The notes under the pieces: model-generated
Told to the model about the DNA's origin: nothing
Seen by the model: the letters and a program-made list of their open reading frames with translations, nothing else
Database searches by the model: none
Shown: positions 27,395-38,700 of the stretch, in pieces
Layout of the letters: each line of letters starts with the position of its first letter
How positions within the stretch are numbered: position 1 is the stretch's first letter
Translations under genes and position numbers: made by a program
Assembly (NCBI RefSeq): GCF_020164785.1
Contig: NZ_JAIUGX010000002.1
Span: 434,001-498,000 of the forward strand
Direction of reading: 5' to 3'
Length of the DNA: 64,000 nucleotides
Origin: Mesorhizobium sp. ES1-1
GTDB taxonomy: Bacteria > Pseudomonadota > Alphaproteobacteria > Rhizobiales > Rhizobiaceae

Positions 27395-28135
27395 TCACCC
27401 CTGCGACGGTCTGAACCTTGCCACCAGAGTGTGGCTTTCGGCGGCGTAGGTAAAGCGGACATGGGTGACCGGGCGTTCCGCGCCCCAGGTGCGGCGCTCG
27501 ACCACAAGGCATGGCGCGCCGAGCTCGATATCGAGCGCCTGGGCTGTCCGGCTGTCCGCCGCCACCGCACGGATGCGGTGCTCGGCCTCGCTCCACGGCA
27601 CGCGGCCGATCAGCCATGGGCCGGGCGCGATGTCGAGAAACTCTTCGCCGGCCGCTTCTGGGACCGCGGCCAGGTTGATCAGGCGCTGTTCGTGCGCGAA
27701 GGGCCGTTCGCCGGCGAAATGCCGACATTCCAGCGTCAACACCGGCCCGGCCTGTCCGAGTTCGAGCAGGGATAGGTCCGCGCCGTTGCTGCGCCGTCTG
27801 TGCCGGGCCACGCGTTCATAGCGATAGGCAAGTCCCAGGGCCTCGACCTCTACCCGGATGTCATGGATCTCGAGCACTGCGGCCTGCGATCGGGGCCGGC
27901 GGACAAAGCTGCCCGAGCGGCGTCGCCGTTCGATCAGCCCGGCCTTGGCCAGTTGCGACAGCGCCTTGTTCACTGTCATGCGCGAGCAATTGTACTGCTC
28001 GGTCAGTTCGTGCTCGAACGGAACGCGATGGCCCGGCGCCCAGGCGCCCGACATGATCTTTTCGCTGATGTCGGACAGAATTCGCGCGTGCAGCGAGCCA
28101 GCGACTTCCGGATCGGCAGTGGCGGCCACGCTCAT
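27395..28135 (-). CDS. hutC: Histidine utilisation repressor HutC (GntR family)
   Basis: The protein has 246 residues: an N-terminal GntR winged helix ('RVPFEHELTEQYNCSRMTVNKALSQL', ~36-62) and a C-terminal UTRA effector domain ('RRTWGAERPVTHVRFTY'). It represses hut genes until urocanate accumulates. Its start overlaps the hutF stop by four bases (ATGA), so both are made from the same leftward transcript and the regulator controls itself. Confidence 0.95.
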   Translation of the reverse strand: MSVAATADPEVAGSLHARILSDISEKIMSGAWAPGHRVPFEHELTEQYNCSRMTVNKALSQLAKAGLIERRRRSGSFVRRPRSQAAVLEIHDIRVEVEALGLAYRYERVARHRRRSNGADLSLLELGQAGPVLTLECRHFAGERPFAHEQRLINLAAVPEAAGEEFLDIAPGPWLIGRVPWSEAEHRIRAVAADSRTAQALDIELGAPCLVVERRTWGAERPVTHVRFTYAAESHTLVARFRPSQG

Positions 28136-29484
28136 GCCGACAGCGCCATCATCACAGTGCGGAAGCGCTCCGCGATGGCTTCGCGCCGCGCGTGCCGGCC
28201 GCCGCTGACCTGTTTCTCGCCATGCACCCAGACGCAGTCGACCTTGCTGCCATTGGCAAAGATCCAGGCGTCGAGGATCGCGTCGCCAGTCTTGCCTGCC
28301 AGCGACGGGCTATCGGCGTCGAGCGAGATGAGGTCGGCGGCTGCACCGACGGCGATCTTCGCGGCACCGGCGCCCAGCGCGGCACTGCCACCATCGAGCG
28401 CGGCATCGAATAGCGCGCGGCCGGTCGAGCCGCCAGCCACGGCCAGCACATTGCGGGCTCGATGCGCAAGGCGCTGCGAATATTCGAGTTGGCGCAACTC
28501 GTCGGGCAGGCCGACCAGCACATTGGAGTCCGAGCCGACACCAAAGCGGCCGCCATTCTCCCTGAACAGCCGTGCGGCGAAGGTGCCGTCGCCCAGATTG
28601 GCCTCGGTAATCGGGCACAGGCCGGCAATGGCCCCGCTCTTAGCCAAGCCGATCGTCTCGGCGTCCGTCATATGGGTGGCATGGATCAGGCACCAGCGCT
28701 GGTCGACATCGGCAGCATCCAGCAGAAATTCGACTGGGCGCGAGCCGGACCAGGCGACGCAGTCCTCGACTTCTTTCATCTGCTCGGCGACGTGGATGTG
28801 GATTGGCCCGCTTGGCGCCAAGGCAGCCACCTGCGCCAACTCCTCCGGCGTCACGGCCCGCAGACTGTGCGGGGCCACGCCGACCACGGCTTGATTCAAT
28901 GCGCGAAGCGATTCGCCACACTTCTCAACAAGGCGTGAGAACCGACTCAAATTGTTGAGGAACCGCCGCTGGCCGCCATTCGGTTCGGCACCGCCGAAGG
29001 AGGAGTGCGCGTAGAACACCGGCAGCAGCGTCAGGCCGATACCCGTTTCGCTGGCCGCGGCCGCGATCCGTTCGGCCATCTCGGCCAGATTGGCGTAGGG
29101 TTGGCCATCACGGTCGTGGTGCAGATAGTGAAACTCGCCGACGCGCGAAAAGCCCGCCTCCAGCATTTCGACGTAGAGCTGCGCGGCAACCGCTTCGACC
29201 TGATCCGGCGTCATCGACAACGCGAAGCGATACATCACCTCGCGCCAGCTCCAGAAACTGTCGGCGGAAGGCCCGCGCAGTTCCGCAAGGCCCGCCATGC
29301 CGCGCTGGAAGGCATGGCTGTGCAAATTCGGCATGCCGGGCAGCAGGATGGAATGTCGCTCGTCGCCGGGCAGGGCGGTGGTGCGGGGCTGGACGTTGGT
29401 GATGCGGCCATCGGTGAAGGCGATCCGCACATTGGCGCTCCAGCCGTCGGGAAGCAGTGCCTGTTCAGCGAAAATATCGGCCAC
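28132..29484 (-). CDS. hutF: Formimidoylglutamate deiminase
   Basis: This 450-residue amidohydrolase converts N-formimidoyl-glutamate to N-formyl-glutamate in the two-step branch of histidine breakdown. Metal ligands are visible in 'LPGMPNLHSHAFQRGMAG', the 'HIHVAEQ' strand, 'LIHATHM' and 'GVGSDSNV'. The start is set at GTG 29484 with GGAGGG directly upstream; the open frame extends 54 codons further across the hut control region and is not credible there. It diverges from hutI around the HutC palindrome. Confidence 0.95.
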   Translation of the reverse strand: MADIFAEQALLPDGWSANVRIAFTDGRITNVQPRTTALPGDERHSILLPGMPNLHSHAFQRGMAGLAELRGPSADSFWSWREVMYRFALSMTPDQVEAVAAQLYVEMLEAGFSRVGEFHYLHHDRDGQPYANLAEMAERIAAAASETGIGLTLLPVFYAHSSFGGAEPNGGQRRFLNNLSRFSRLVEKCGESLRALNQAVVGVAPHSLRAVTPEELAQVAALAPSGPIHIHVAEQMKEVEDCVAWSGSRPVEFLLDAADVDQRWCLIHATHMTDAETIGLAKSGAIAGLCPITEANLGDGTFAARLFRENGGRFGVGSDSNVLVGLPDELRQLEYSQRLAHRARNVLAVAGGSTGRALFDAALDGGSAALGAGAAKIAVGAAADLISLDADSPSLAGKTGDAILDAWIFANGSKVDCVWVHGEKQVSGGRHARREAIAERFRTVMMALSA

Positions 29485-29537
29485 TATCCCTCCGTGTCTG
29501 GTCTCTTGCTCATGACGGCGCTTGCAGCGTGCCTTAA

Positions 29538-29551
29538 TATGTATATACATA
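29538..29551. promoter_or_regulatory. HutC operator between hutF and hutI
   Basis: The 14-base perfect palindrome TATGTATATACATA lies in the 95-base gap between the divergent hutF and hutI genes. It resembles known HutC/GntR-UTRA sites of the (T)TGTATATACA type. It overlaps a plausible -10 region for hutI (TTGCAG at 29522-29527, TACATA at 29546-29551), consistent with repression by blocking RNA polymerase. Confidence 0.78.
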
Positions 29552-29579
29552 ATAATTGCCGATTGAAACGGAAAAGACG

Positions 29580-30812
29580 ATGGCCGCAGAGAGCACAAGC
29601 CGGGCAGGGGATCTTCGTCTATGGCGAAATGCGCGCCTTGCGACATTCGCCGAGCGGTCCACCGGGCTTGGTATGGTCGAACATGGCGCGGTGGCCGTCC
29701 GCGACGGGCGCATTGTCTTTGCCGGCGCCGAGTCGGAGCTGCCTTCGGCTCTTGCCCGAGGCGAGACGATCGATTGCGAGGGCCGCTGGATCACGCCCGG
29801 ACTGATCGACTGCCACACACATCTGGTCCATGCCGGCAACCGTGCCAACGAGTTCGAGATGCGACTGGCGGGCGCAAGCTATGAAGAAGTCGCCCGGGCC
29901 GGCGGCGGCATCGTCTCCTCAGTCAAGTCGCTTCGCGCCGCCAGCGAGGACGAATTGGTGGTTCAATCGCTGCCGCGCCTCGACGCGCTGATCCGTGAAG
30001 GCGTCACCACGGTGGAAGTGAAGTCGGGCTATGGGCTCGACCTCGAAAACGAGAAGAAGTCGCTGCGGGCCGCACGGCGGCTGGGCGATGAGCGCCCGGT
30101 GACGATCCGTACCACCTTCCTGGGCGCCCATGCGCTGCCGCCTGAAGCCAAGGGGGACAAGGATGCATTCATCAACCTGGTCGCCCGGGAGATACTCCCG
30201 GCCATCGCGGCCGAAGGACTGGCCGACGCCGTCGACGGCTTTTGCGAGGGCTTGGCCTTCTCGCCCGCTCAGATCGCGCATGTCTTCGACGCCGCCAAGG
30301 CTGCCGGCCTGCCAGTCAAGCTTCATGCCGACCAATTGTCGAACCTCCACGGCGCGGAACTTGCCGCCCGCCATGGCGCGCTGTCGGCCGATCATCTTGA
30401 ATATACCGACGAGGCGGGCGCTGCCGCAATGGCCAGGGCAGGAACCGTGGCGACGATCCTGCCCGGCGCCTATTACTTCATTCGCGAGACGAGGAAGCCG
30501 CCGATCGACCTCTTTCGCCAGCATGGCGTGAAGATGGCCCTCGCCACCGACAACAATCCCGGCACCTCGCCGCTAACCTCGCTGCTTCTCACCATGAATA
30601 TGGCGGCGACCTTGTTCGGCTTGACCATCGATGAATGCCTTGCCGGCGTTACCCGCGAAGCCGCGCGCGCGCTCGGCATGCTGGCGCAAACCGGCACGCT
30701 GGAAGCGGGGAAATCCGCCGACCTTGCAATCTGGGACATCGAGCGCCCGGCCGAGCTCGTCTACCGCATGGGCTTCAACCCGTTGCACGCCCGCATCTGG
30801 AGAGGACAATGA
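29580..30812 (+). CDS. hutI: Imidazolonepropionase
   Basis: This 410-residue zinc amidohydrolase opens imidazolone-propionate to formimidoyl-glutamate, step three of histidine catabolism. Landmarks are '[23 protein letters not shown]', '[12 protein letters not shown]', '[13 protein letters not shown]', '[10 protein letters not shown]' and '[17 protein letters not shown]'. ATG 29580 with GGAAAAG upstream was chosen over TTG 29556, which sits nearly on the operator. It overlaps hutH by four bases. Confidence 0.97.
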   Translation: MAAESTSRAGDLRLWRNARLATFAERSTGLGMVEHGAVAVRDGRIVFAGAESELPSALARGETIDCEGRWITPGLIDCHTHLVHAGNRANEFEMRLAGASYEEVARAGGGIVSSVKSLRAASEDELVVQSLPRLDALIREGVTTVEVKSGYGLDLENEKKSLRAARRLGDERPVTIRTTFLGAHALPPEAKGDKDAFINLVAREILPAIAAEGLADAVDGFCEGLAFSPAQIAHVFDAAKAAGLPVKLHADQLSNLHGAELAARHGALSADHLEYTDEAGAAAMARAGTVATILPGAYYFIRETRKPPIDLFRQHGVKMALATDNNPGTSPLTSLLLTMNMAATLFGLTIDECLAGVTREAARALGMLAQTGTLEAGKSADLAIWDIERPAELVYRMGFNPLHARIWRGQ

Positions 30813-32353
30813 CCGAACTGACCCTGAAGCCCGGCAACGCGACGCTCGCGGATTGGCGCGCCATCTATCGGGGCGCCGTGCCCAGGCTGGACGATGCCTG
30901 CCGGCGAAAAATCAAGGCGAGTGCGGAGGCGGTCGCGCGGATCGTTGCCAAGGGTGAGCCGGTCTATGGCATCAATACCGGCTTTGGCAAATTGGCCAGC
31001 GTCCGCATCCCGGCCGAGGATCTGGAGACACTGCAACGCAACATCGTCTTGTCGCACGCCGCCGGTGTTGGCGAGCCGATGCCGGTCGGCGTCTGCAGGC
31101 TGATGATGGCGCTGAAGCTTGCGAGCCTTGCGCAGGGCGCGTCCGGCGTCAGGCCGCAGACCGTCGAGCTGCTGGAAGCCATGCTGGCCAACGACGTCAT
31201 CCCGGTGGTGCCGGCGCAGGGTTCGGTTGGCGCTTCGGGCGATCTGGCACCGCTGTCGCACATGACCGCGGTGATGATCGGCGTCGGCGAATGCTTTACC
31301 CCGCATGGCCGTTTTCCGGCCAAGGTCGCCTTCGTCTCGCACGGGCTGGAGCCCGTTATACTAGGCGCCAAGGAAGGGCTGGCCCTGCTCAACGGCACGC
31401 AGTTTTCCACCGCCTATGCGCTCGCCGCCTTGTTCGACGCCGAAGTGCTTTTCCAGTCCGCCCTGGTCGCGGGCGCCTTGTCCACCGACGCGGCGAAGGG
31501 CTCCGACGCTCCGTTCGACCCCCGCATCCATCAGCTGAGAAAGCATCGCGGCCAGATCGAGACGGCGGACGCGCTGCGCGATCTGATGGCCGGCAGCGCC
31601 ATACGCGAGTCGCACCGGGTCGGCGATGAGCGCGTGCAGGATCCCTATTGCCTGCGCTGTCAGCCACAGGTCATGGGCGCGGCTCTTACTGTGCTGCGCC
31701 AAGCCGCGGATACGCTTGGCACCGAGGCCAACGGCGTCACCGACAATCCGCTGATCTTCGCCGAGGACGACACCGCTCTGTCCGGTGGCAACTTCCACGC
31801 CGAACCGGTGGCTTTCGCCGCCGACATGATCGCGCTGGCAGTCTGCGAGATCGGCTCGCTGTCGGAACGGCGCATCGCCATGCTTGTCGATCCGGCGCTG
31901 TCAGGCATGCCGGCCTTCCTGACGCCGAAGCCGGGCCTGAATTCCGGGTTCATGATCCCGCAGGTGACCGCCGCTGCGCTGGTTTCCGAGAACAAGCAGA
32001 AAGCCTATCCCGCGAGCGTCGATTCGATCCCGACCTCGGCTAACCAGGAAGACCATGTTTCGATGGCCGCGCACGGGGCGCGCCGGCTGATCGGCATGGT
32101 CGAGAACGCAACGGCCGTCATCGGCATCGAACTGCTGGCTGCCGCGCAAGGCTGCGATTTCCACGCCCCTCTGTCATCGAGCAATGCACTGGAGGCGGTT
32201 CGGAGGCTGGTTCGCGCCGAGGTGCCGCGTCTCGACAATGACCGGCATTTCCACCCCGACATGGAAAAGGCGATCGCCATGGTGCGCAGCGGCGCCGCCA
32301 TCGAAGCCGCTCGAGCCATCACCTTGCCATCGATTTCAGGAGCTGCATCATGA
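30809..32353 (+). CDS. hutH: Histidine ammonia-lyase
   Basis: This 514-residue enzyme deaminates histidine to urocanate, the first step of the pathway. The self-made MIO cofactor comes from A142-S143-G144 in '[14 protein letters not shown]'. Other landmarks are '[11 protein letters not shown]' and '[14 protein letters not shown]'. ATG 30809 overlaps the hutI stop and its own stop overlaps the hutG start, so the three are translationally coupled. Confidence 0.98.
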   Translation: MTELTLKPGNATLADWRAIYRGAVPRLDDACRRKIKASAEAVARIVAKGEPVYGINTGFGKLASVRIPAEDLETLQRNIVLSHAAGVGEPMPVGVCRLMMALKLASLAQGASGVRPQTVELLEAMLANDVIPVVPAQGSVGASGDLAPLSHMTAVMIGVGECFTPHGRFPAKVAFVSHGLEPVILGAKEGLALLNGTQFSTAYALAALFDAEVLFQSALVAGALSTDAAKGSDAPFDPRIHQLRKHRGQIETADALRDLMAGSAIRESHRVGDERVQDPYCLRCQPQVMGAALTVLRQAADTLGTEANGVTDNPLIFAEDDTALSGGNFHAEPVAFAADMIALAVCEIGSLSERRIAMLVDPALSGMPAFLTPKPGLNSGFMIPQVTAAALVSENKQKAYPASVDSIPTSANQEDHVSMAAHGARRLIGMVENATAVIGIELLAAAQGCDFHAPLSSSNALEAVRRLVRAEVPRLDNDRHFHPDMEKAIAMVRSGAAIEAARAITLPSISGAAS

Positions 32354-33168
32354 TGGCAACACCCTGGCTTACGGTAACGCGCGGCAGCGCCCCGCTGTTG
32401 GTGTCGATCCCCCACACCGGCATCGACCTCGCCGGCCTCGAGAACCGGCTGGTGTCGCCTTGGCTCGGCCGCCGGGACTGCGACTGGTGGATCGACAAGC
32501 TCTATGATTTCGCCACCGATCTCGGTGCGACCGTGGTCCATACGGCGATCTCGCGCACCGTCATCGACGTCAACCGGGATCCTTCTGGCGCTTCGCTCTA
32601 TCCCGGGCAGACCACTACGGGCCTGTGTCCAACAGAGACCTTCGACGGCGATCCGCTCTACCGGGAAGGTGAAGAACCCGGACCTTCGGAGGTAGACGAG
32701 CGCCGTGAAAAATACTTCATGCCCTATCATGCGGCCCTGCAGGCGGAGATCGCCAGGCTGCGTAGCTTGCACCAGAAGATCGTTCTCTACGACTGCCATT
32801 CGATCCGTTCGGTGATGCCGCGTCTGTTCGAGGGCACTCTGCCGGTATTCAATCTCGGTACAAATGACGGCAGCAGCACCGACCCGACCCTGCAGGCCTT
32901 GGTCGCCCAGATCATGGCCGAAACCGGAGAGAGCCACGTCGTCAACGGCCGCTTCAAGGGCGGCTGGATCACGCGCCATTTCGGCCAGCCTCAAAATGGC
33001 GTCCATGCGCTGCAGATGGAATTGTCGAACCGAGGTTACCTGCGCGAGCCCGAGGGCAAGGGCCAGCCCGACAACTGGCCGGTGCCCTACGATGCCGATT
33101 TCGCTGCGCCGATCCGCGCTACGCTGCGCAAAATCCTCAGCACCGCAACGTCATGGGCGCTCGGCTGA
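32350..33168 (+). CDS. hutG: N-formylglutamate deformylase
   Basis: This 272-residue zinc hydrolase of the N-formylglutamate amidohydrolase family begins '[20 protein letters not shown]', the standard start, and has '[14 protein letters not shown]' and 'LYDCHSIRS' loops. It releases formate and glutamate from the HutF product. Together with HutF it defines the five-step pathway. The start overlaps the hutH stop. Confidence 0.96.
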   Translation: MMATPWLTVTRGSAPLLVSIPHTGIDLAGLENRLVSPWLGRRDCDWWIDKLYDFATDLGATVVHTAISRTVIDVNRDPSGASLYPGQTTTGLCPTETFDGDPLYREGEEPGPSEVDERREKYFMPYHAALQAEIARLRSLHQKIVLYDCHSIRSVMPRLFEGTLPVFNLGTNDGSSTDPTLQALVAQIMAETGESHVVNGRFKGGWITRHFGQPQNGVHALQMELSNRGYLREPEGKGQPDNWPVPYDADFAAPIRATLRKILSTATSWALG

Positions 33169-33193
33169 AATTCGATCCCTGTGGAGTGACGCC

Positions 33194-34864
33194 ATGAACA
33201 ACCCCCGCCACAATATCCGTGAAGTCCGCAGCCCGCGCGGCGCGGAGATCAGCGCTCGCTCCTGGCTGACCGAAGCACCGATGCGCATGCTGATGAACAA
33301 TCTGGATCCCGACGTTGCCGAAAACCCGAATGAGCTCGTCGTCTATGGCGGCATCGGCCGGGCTGCGCGCACGTGGAATGATTTTGACCGCATCGTCGCC
33401 TCGTTGAGGACGCTTGCCGATGACGAGACCTTGCTGGTGCAATCCGGCAAGCCGGTCGGCATCTTCCGCACCCATCCGGATGCCCCACGCGTGCTGATCG
33501 CCAATTCCAATCTGGTGCCGCATTGGGCGACATGGGAAAAGTTCAACGAGCTCGATAAGAAGGGTCTGATGATGTACGGCCAGATGACGGCCGGCTCGTG
33601 GATCTATATCGGCACGCAGGGCATCGTCCAAGGCACCTACGAGACGTTCGTCGAAGCCGGGCGCCAGCATTATGGCGGTAGCCTCAGGGGAAAATGGATC
33701 CTGACCGGCGGCCTCGGCGGCATGGGCGGCGCTCAGCCGCTGGCCGCCGTCATGGCCGGCGCTTGCTGCCTGGCCATCGAATGCGATCCCGACCGCATCG
33801 ATTTCCGCCTGCGCACCCGCTATGTCGACGAGCGCGCCGACACGCTCGACGAGGCGCTTGAGAAGATCGAGCGCTGGACCAGGGGCGGGGAGGCGAAGTC
33901 GGTCGGCCTTGTCGGAAATACGGCCGACATCGTGCCGGAACTGGTGCGGCGCGGCGTGCGCCCCGACATGGTGACGGACCAGACCTCGGCTCATGATCCG
34001 CTGAATGGCTATCTGCCCAAGGGATGGTCGCTGGCGGAATGGCGCGAAAAGCGAACGTCCGACCCGAAAGCCGTCGAGAAGGCCGCCCGCGCTTCGATGC
34101 GCGATCATGTCGAGGCGATGGTGGCGTTCTGGAACGCCGGCGTGCCGACGCTCGACTATGGCAACAACATCCGGCAGGTGGCCAAGGAGGAAGGCTTCGA
34201 GAATGCCTTCGCCTTCCCGGGCTTCGTGCCGGCCTATATCCGTCCGCTATTTTGCCGCGGCATCGGTCCGTTCCGCTGGGCGGCTCTCTCAGGCGATCCC
34301 GAAGACATCTACAACACCGACGCCAAGGTGCGCGAACTCACGCCCGGCAACACCCACCTGCACAATTGGCTGGACATGGCGCGCGAACGCATTGCCTTCC
34401 AGGGTCTGCCGGCGCGCATCTGCTGGGTTGGCCTCGGCGACAGGCATAGGCTTGGCCTCGCCTTCAACGAGATGGTCGCCAAGGGCGAGCTCAAGGCGCC
34501 TGTCGTCATCGGCCGCGATCATCTCGATTCCGGCTCCGTGGCGTCGCCCAATCGTGAAACCGAATCCATGAAGGACGGCTCGGACGCCGTTTCGGATTGG
34601 CCGTTGCTCAACGCGTTGCTCAACACCGCATCGGGTGCGACATGGGTGTCCCTGCATCACGGTGGCGGCGTCGGGATGGGGTTCTCGCAGCATGCCGGCA
34701 TGGTCATCGTGGCCGACGGTACGCCCGAAGCGGCCAGGCGACTGGAACGGGTCTTGTGGAACGATCCGGCGACCGGCGTCATGCGCCATGCCGATGCCGG
34801 CTACGACATCGCCGTCGAGTGCGCCAAGGAGCATCAGCTCAACTTGCCCGGCATTCTCGGCTGA
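33194..34864 (+). CDS. hutU: Urocanate hydratase (urocanase)
   Basis: This 556-residue NAD+-dependent urocanase has normal length. Landmarks are '[17 protein letters not shown]', '[24 protein letters not shown]', '[20 protein letters not shown]' and '[13 protein letters not shown]'. ATG 33194 with GGAG upstream was chosen; the open frame runs back into hutG in another frame. It is 25 bases after hutG and 4 before hutD. Confidence 0.97.
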   Translation: MNNPRHNIREVRSPRGAEISARSWLTEAPMRMLMNNLDPDVAENPNELVVYGGIGRAARTWNDFDRIVASLRTLADDETLLVQSGKPVGIFRTHPDAPRVLIANSNLVPHWATWEKFNELDKKGLMMYGQMTAGSWIYIGTQGIVQGTYETFVEAGRQHYGGSLRGKWILTGGLGGMGGAQPLAAVMAGACCLAIECDPDRIDFRLRTRYVDERADTLDEALEKIERWTRGGEAKSVGLVGNTADIVPELVRRGVRPDMVTDQTSAHDPLNGYLPKGWSLAEWREKRTSDPKAVEKAARASMRDHVEAMVAFWNAGVPTLDYGNNIRQVAKEEGFENAFAFPGFVPAYIRPLFCRGIGPFRWAALSGDPEDIYNTDAKVRELTPGNTHLHNWLDMARERIAFQGLPARICWVGLGDRHRLGLAFNEMVAKGELKAPVVIGRDHLDSGSVASPNRETESMKDGSDAVSDWPLLNALLNTASGATWVSLHHGGGVGMGFSQHAGMVIVADGTPEAARRLERVLWNDPATGVMRHADAGYDIAVECAKEHQLNLPGILG

Positions 34865-34868
34865 GCCG

Positions 34869-35456
34869 ATGCGCATCCTGCGGACAGCCGGCCACCGTTC
34901 GATGCCTTGGAAAAACGGCGGCGGGGTCACGACGGAAATCATTGTCTCGCCCGCCGGCGCCGGACTTGACCATTTCGACTGGCGCGTATCGATGGCGCGC
35001 GTCGAGGCTAGCGGCCCGTTCTCGCAATTCTCCGGCATCGACCGCACGCTTGCCGTGCTCGAAGGGAAGGGCATCGTCCTCGAAATCGCCGGCCGTCCGC
35101 CGATGACGGTGGACCTGACGACCCCTCCGCTGTCCTTCCCGGCCGACGTGCCGACGGCGGCGACGCTGATTGACGGGCCAATCGCCGACCTCAATGTGAT
35201 GAGCCGGCGCGGGAGGGTGACGCATTCCGTCGAGCGCATCGCGGTGACGACGCCAGCGCGAATCAGGACAGAGACCGCAACAACCCTCGTGCTATGCGTA
35301 AGTGGCGGCGTCATCATCGCCGGCGCCGAGCCGATCAGCCTCGGGCCGCTAGACGCGCTTCTGACAGCGCCTGATATTGACGGTCTGTCTATCCAGCCTA
35401 CCCGGCGAACGGTCCTGTTCGTGGTCCGGATCGACGCCGTTCCCGGCAACGATTAA
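34869..35456 (+). CDS. hutD: HutD family protein
   Basis: This 195-residue cupin-like protein begins 'MRILRTAGHRSMPWKNGGGVTTEI' and has 'FDWRVSMARVEASGPFSQFSGIDRTLAVLEG', the HutD hallmark. HutD proteins are thought to temper hut expression or urocanate flux; the mechanism is not settled. It is the last gene of the hutIHGUD transcript. Confidence 0.93.
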   Translation: MRILRTAGHRSMPWKNGGGVTTEIIVSPAGAGLDHFDWRVSMARVEASGPFSQFSGIDRTLAVLEGKGIVLEIAGRPPMTVDLTTPPLSFPADVPTAATLIDGPIADLNVMSRRGRVTHSVERIAVTTPARIRTETATTLVLCVSGGVIIAGAEPISLGPLDALLTAPDIDGLSIQPTRRTVLFVVRIDAVPGND

Positions 35457-35610
35457 CGCTTGTTTCCAAACATGATCGCGGTACCTTCGGATTGTGGCGT
35501 AAGCTGCTGACTGGAATCACGAAAAGGTCTGAATCCGCTTCTTGATCTGTCTTGACTGAAAGCGGGGCGGGGTCTTGAGTTTCTTGCGATGGATGACGCC
35601 CTGTCGTGAT

Positions 35611-35659
35611 GCGCAACCCAACCTGCGGCAATTGGGTTGTGCAACCAATTGCATTTTAA
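35611..35659 (+). promoter_or_regulatory. Overlapping alternative hairpins in the ndvB leader / hutD trailer
   Basis: Hairpin 1 pairs 35611-35621 (GCGCAACCCAA) with 35632-35642 (TTGGGTTGTGC), eleven pairs with one G-T. Hairpin 2 pairs 35628-35635 (GCAATTGG) with 35645-35652 (CCAATTGC), extended inside by two pairs past one bulged G, and is followed by ATTTTAA. They share 35632-35642, so only one can form at a time. Hairpin 2 looks like a terminator and hairpin 1 like its competitor. It may end the hut transcript, attenuate ndvB, or both. Confidence 0.5.
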
Positions 35660-35720
35660 TCGGTTTTAGGGCCATTGCCGTGGCGACGACGCCGCTCTGT
35701 GTCCGCATACGGAATTTTCA

Positions 35721-38700
35721 ATGAATATCCAGACGAATCCTGCCCAGATCGAGAAGACGAGCGCGAGCTTTCCGGCGATAACCGAAGAACCCATCCGATC
35801 CAATTTCCTCCCAGAGGAACGTCTGCGGGCGCTGGGCGAGAGCCTCGCGAAAGGTGACCTGACGGATCTGTTCGGCCTGACGCCCTTCGATTTCCAGGCC
35901 CGTATCCGCGACAGCGCCAAGAAAATCCTGGAAGTCTATCGTTCGACTAATGCCGCGCAGGCCAGAGGTGAGACCATAACCCCGGCGGCGCAATGGCTGC
36001 TCGACAACAACTATCTGGTCGAGGAAACCATTTTCCAGGTCAAGCGCGACCTGCCGCGCCGCTTCTATCGCCAACTGCCGGGATTGAAACTCCCCAATGG
36101 CGGCAACGTGCCGCGTGCGCTGGCGTTGGCCTGGACCTATGTGGCGCATTCGGACAGTTCCGTTTCGGCGACCATGTTCAAGGCCATCGTGCAGGGCTTC
36201 CAGTCGGTCGAGCCACTGAGGATCGGTGAACTCTGGGCGCTGCCGTCGCTGTTGCGCTTCGTGCTCATCGAAAATCTCCGCCGGCTGGCGGTCAGGGTCA
36301 ACCGCACGCGTCAGATGCGCCAGATCGCCAATGAGGTGGCTGACAAGGTGCTGGCGACCGACGACAGCCCGGACCGGCAGGCGATCCTGTCGAACTTCAG
36401 TGCCCACGCGCACGACACCACTTTCGCTACCCAATTGCTCTACCGTTTGCGTGACGGGTCGCAGAATGCCGGCAGGGCCTTGGAGTGGCTGGAAGGCGAG
36501 CTTGAGAAGACCGGCACGGATGCCGAGGAAATCATCATTGCCGAACACCACACGCTGTCCAGCGGCAATGTGACGACCGGCAACATCATCCGCGGGCTGC
36601 GTCTGATCAACGACGTCGACTGGACCGTCTGGTTCGAAGACGTCAGCCGCATCGATACCGTGCTGCGCGGGCGAACCGATTTCGCCGCGCTCGATTTCTT
36701 TTCGCGCGATCAATACCGCACCGCGATCGAGGAACTGGCCCGCCGCTCGAATCTTTCGGAATACCGTGTCGCCGAGAAGGCGATCGAACTGGCCGGCCAC
36801 ACGGCCGAGGAGGGCGTGGCGGATCCCGCTGAGGCAGGCGACGTCCCAGTTTCGACCGCGCACACGGATGTCGGCTTTTATCTTGTCGGCCCGCGCCGGC
36901 TCGAGTTGGAAAAGACGATCGGCTATCGACCGACCGTCAGCCAGAGGCTGAAGCGCGCCTTCACCAAGACCGGATGGCTTGGCATTGTCGTGCCGGTGTT
37001 TGCCCTCACGGTCCTGCTTCTCGTCCTGTCCGGCAATGCGCTCGCCCATCTAGGCCTGTCGGTGACCTCGATCGTGCTCATGCTCGCGCTGTTCGCCGTC
37101 CCTGCCAGCGAGGGCGCCCTTGCGTTCTTCAACACTGTGGTCTCGTTGTTCCTGAAACCGACACGCCTGATCGGTTATGACTACAGGCACGGCGTGCCGC
37201 CGGAGGCGCGCACCCTTGTCGTGGTGCCGTCGCTGATCGGCTCGCGCGACGACGTCGAGGAGAGCATTCGCAACATCGAAGTGCACTACCTTGCCAATCT
37301 GGCCGACGAGATTTATTTCGCGCTGCTCTCGGACTGGCCCGACAGCAAGACCGAGATCGATGTCGCGGATACCGAGATCCTCGGATTCGCTCGCGCCGAG
37401 ATAGACCGTCTCAATGCCCGTTATCCCTCGGAGGGCGCGCCCCGCTTCTACATCCTTCATCGCCGCCGTCTCTTCAATGCCGCAGAGGGCGCCTGGATGG
37501 GCTGGGAGCGCAAGCGCGGCAAACTGCACGAACTCGACCTTCTGCTGCGCGGCGATAGCGACACCACCTTCCTACCGCTTGGCGTGCCGCTTCCGGAAAA
37601 TGTCGTCCATGTGATGACCCTGGACGCCGACACCCGCACCACCCGCGACGCAGTGGCAAGTCTCGTCGGCAAGCTCTGCCATCCGCTCAACCGCCCGCAT
37701 TTCGATGCCGCCAAGCGCGTCGTCACGGCTGGCTACGCGATCCTGCAGCCACGCATCACGGCATCGCTGACCAGCGGTGACGAAGCATCGTTCTTCCAGC
37801 GGGTCTTCTCTGCAAATCGTGGGCTGGATCCGTACGTCTTCGCCGTGTCGGACCTCTATCAGGACGTCTTCGGAGACGGCTCCTTTACCGGCAAGGGCCT
37901 CTACCATGTCGACGCTTTCGAGGCGGCGCTGAAGGGGCGGATCGAGGAAAATACCATCCTCAGCCATGATCTGCTCGAAGGCGCCCTGGCGCGCTCTGCC
38001 CTGGTCACCGACGTGGAGCTGGTCGAGGACTATCCGACCCGCTACTCGGTCGACGCCTCTCGTCATCATCGCTGGGCGCGGGGCGACTGGCAGTTGCTCG
38101 GCTTCATCCTCGATCCGCGCTCCGGCGTGCCAGCATTGTCGCGCTGGAAGATGGTCGACAATCTGCGCCGCTCGCTGACACCGATCTTCTGGGTGTTGGC
38201 CGCGATCGCCGGCTGGACCCTGCTACCTTTCACGCAGGCCGCGCAGTGGCAGGCGCTGCTGATCCTTAGCCTGTTCATGGCGCCGACATTCAACATCGTC
38301 AACGCCATCCTGCCCAAGAGCGGCGACCAGACGGCGCGGGGGCATTTCTCGGCGCTGGCACGCGACGTTGCCTTCGGCACCGCGATGGTGGCGCTGAAGA
38401 TCCTGCTGATGGCGCACAACGCCTGGATGATGGGCGACGCCATCGTTCGCACGCTCTACCGGCTATTCGTCAGCCGCCAGAACCTCTTGGAATGGCGCAC
38501 TGCCTCGCAGGCGCACAAGAGCGGCGACAACGATCTCGCCTCCTATTACGGCATGATGTATGGCGCCGTGATCATCGGTTTCGTTGGTCTCGCCGTTCCG
38601 GTTCTGGCCGATTCTACTGGCGCGTTCGTCGCTTTCTTCTTCGCGCTGTTCTGGATCGCGTCGCCGGCGGTGGCCTCGTGGATCAGCCGTTCGGCCGAGA

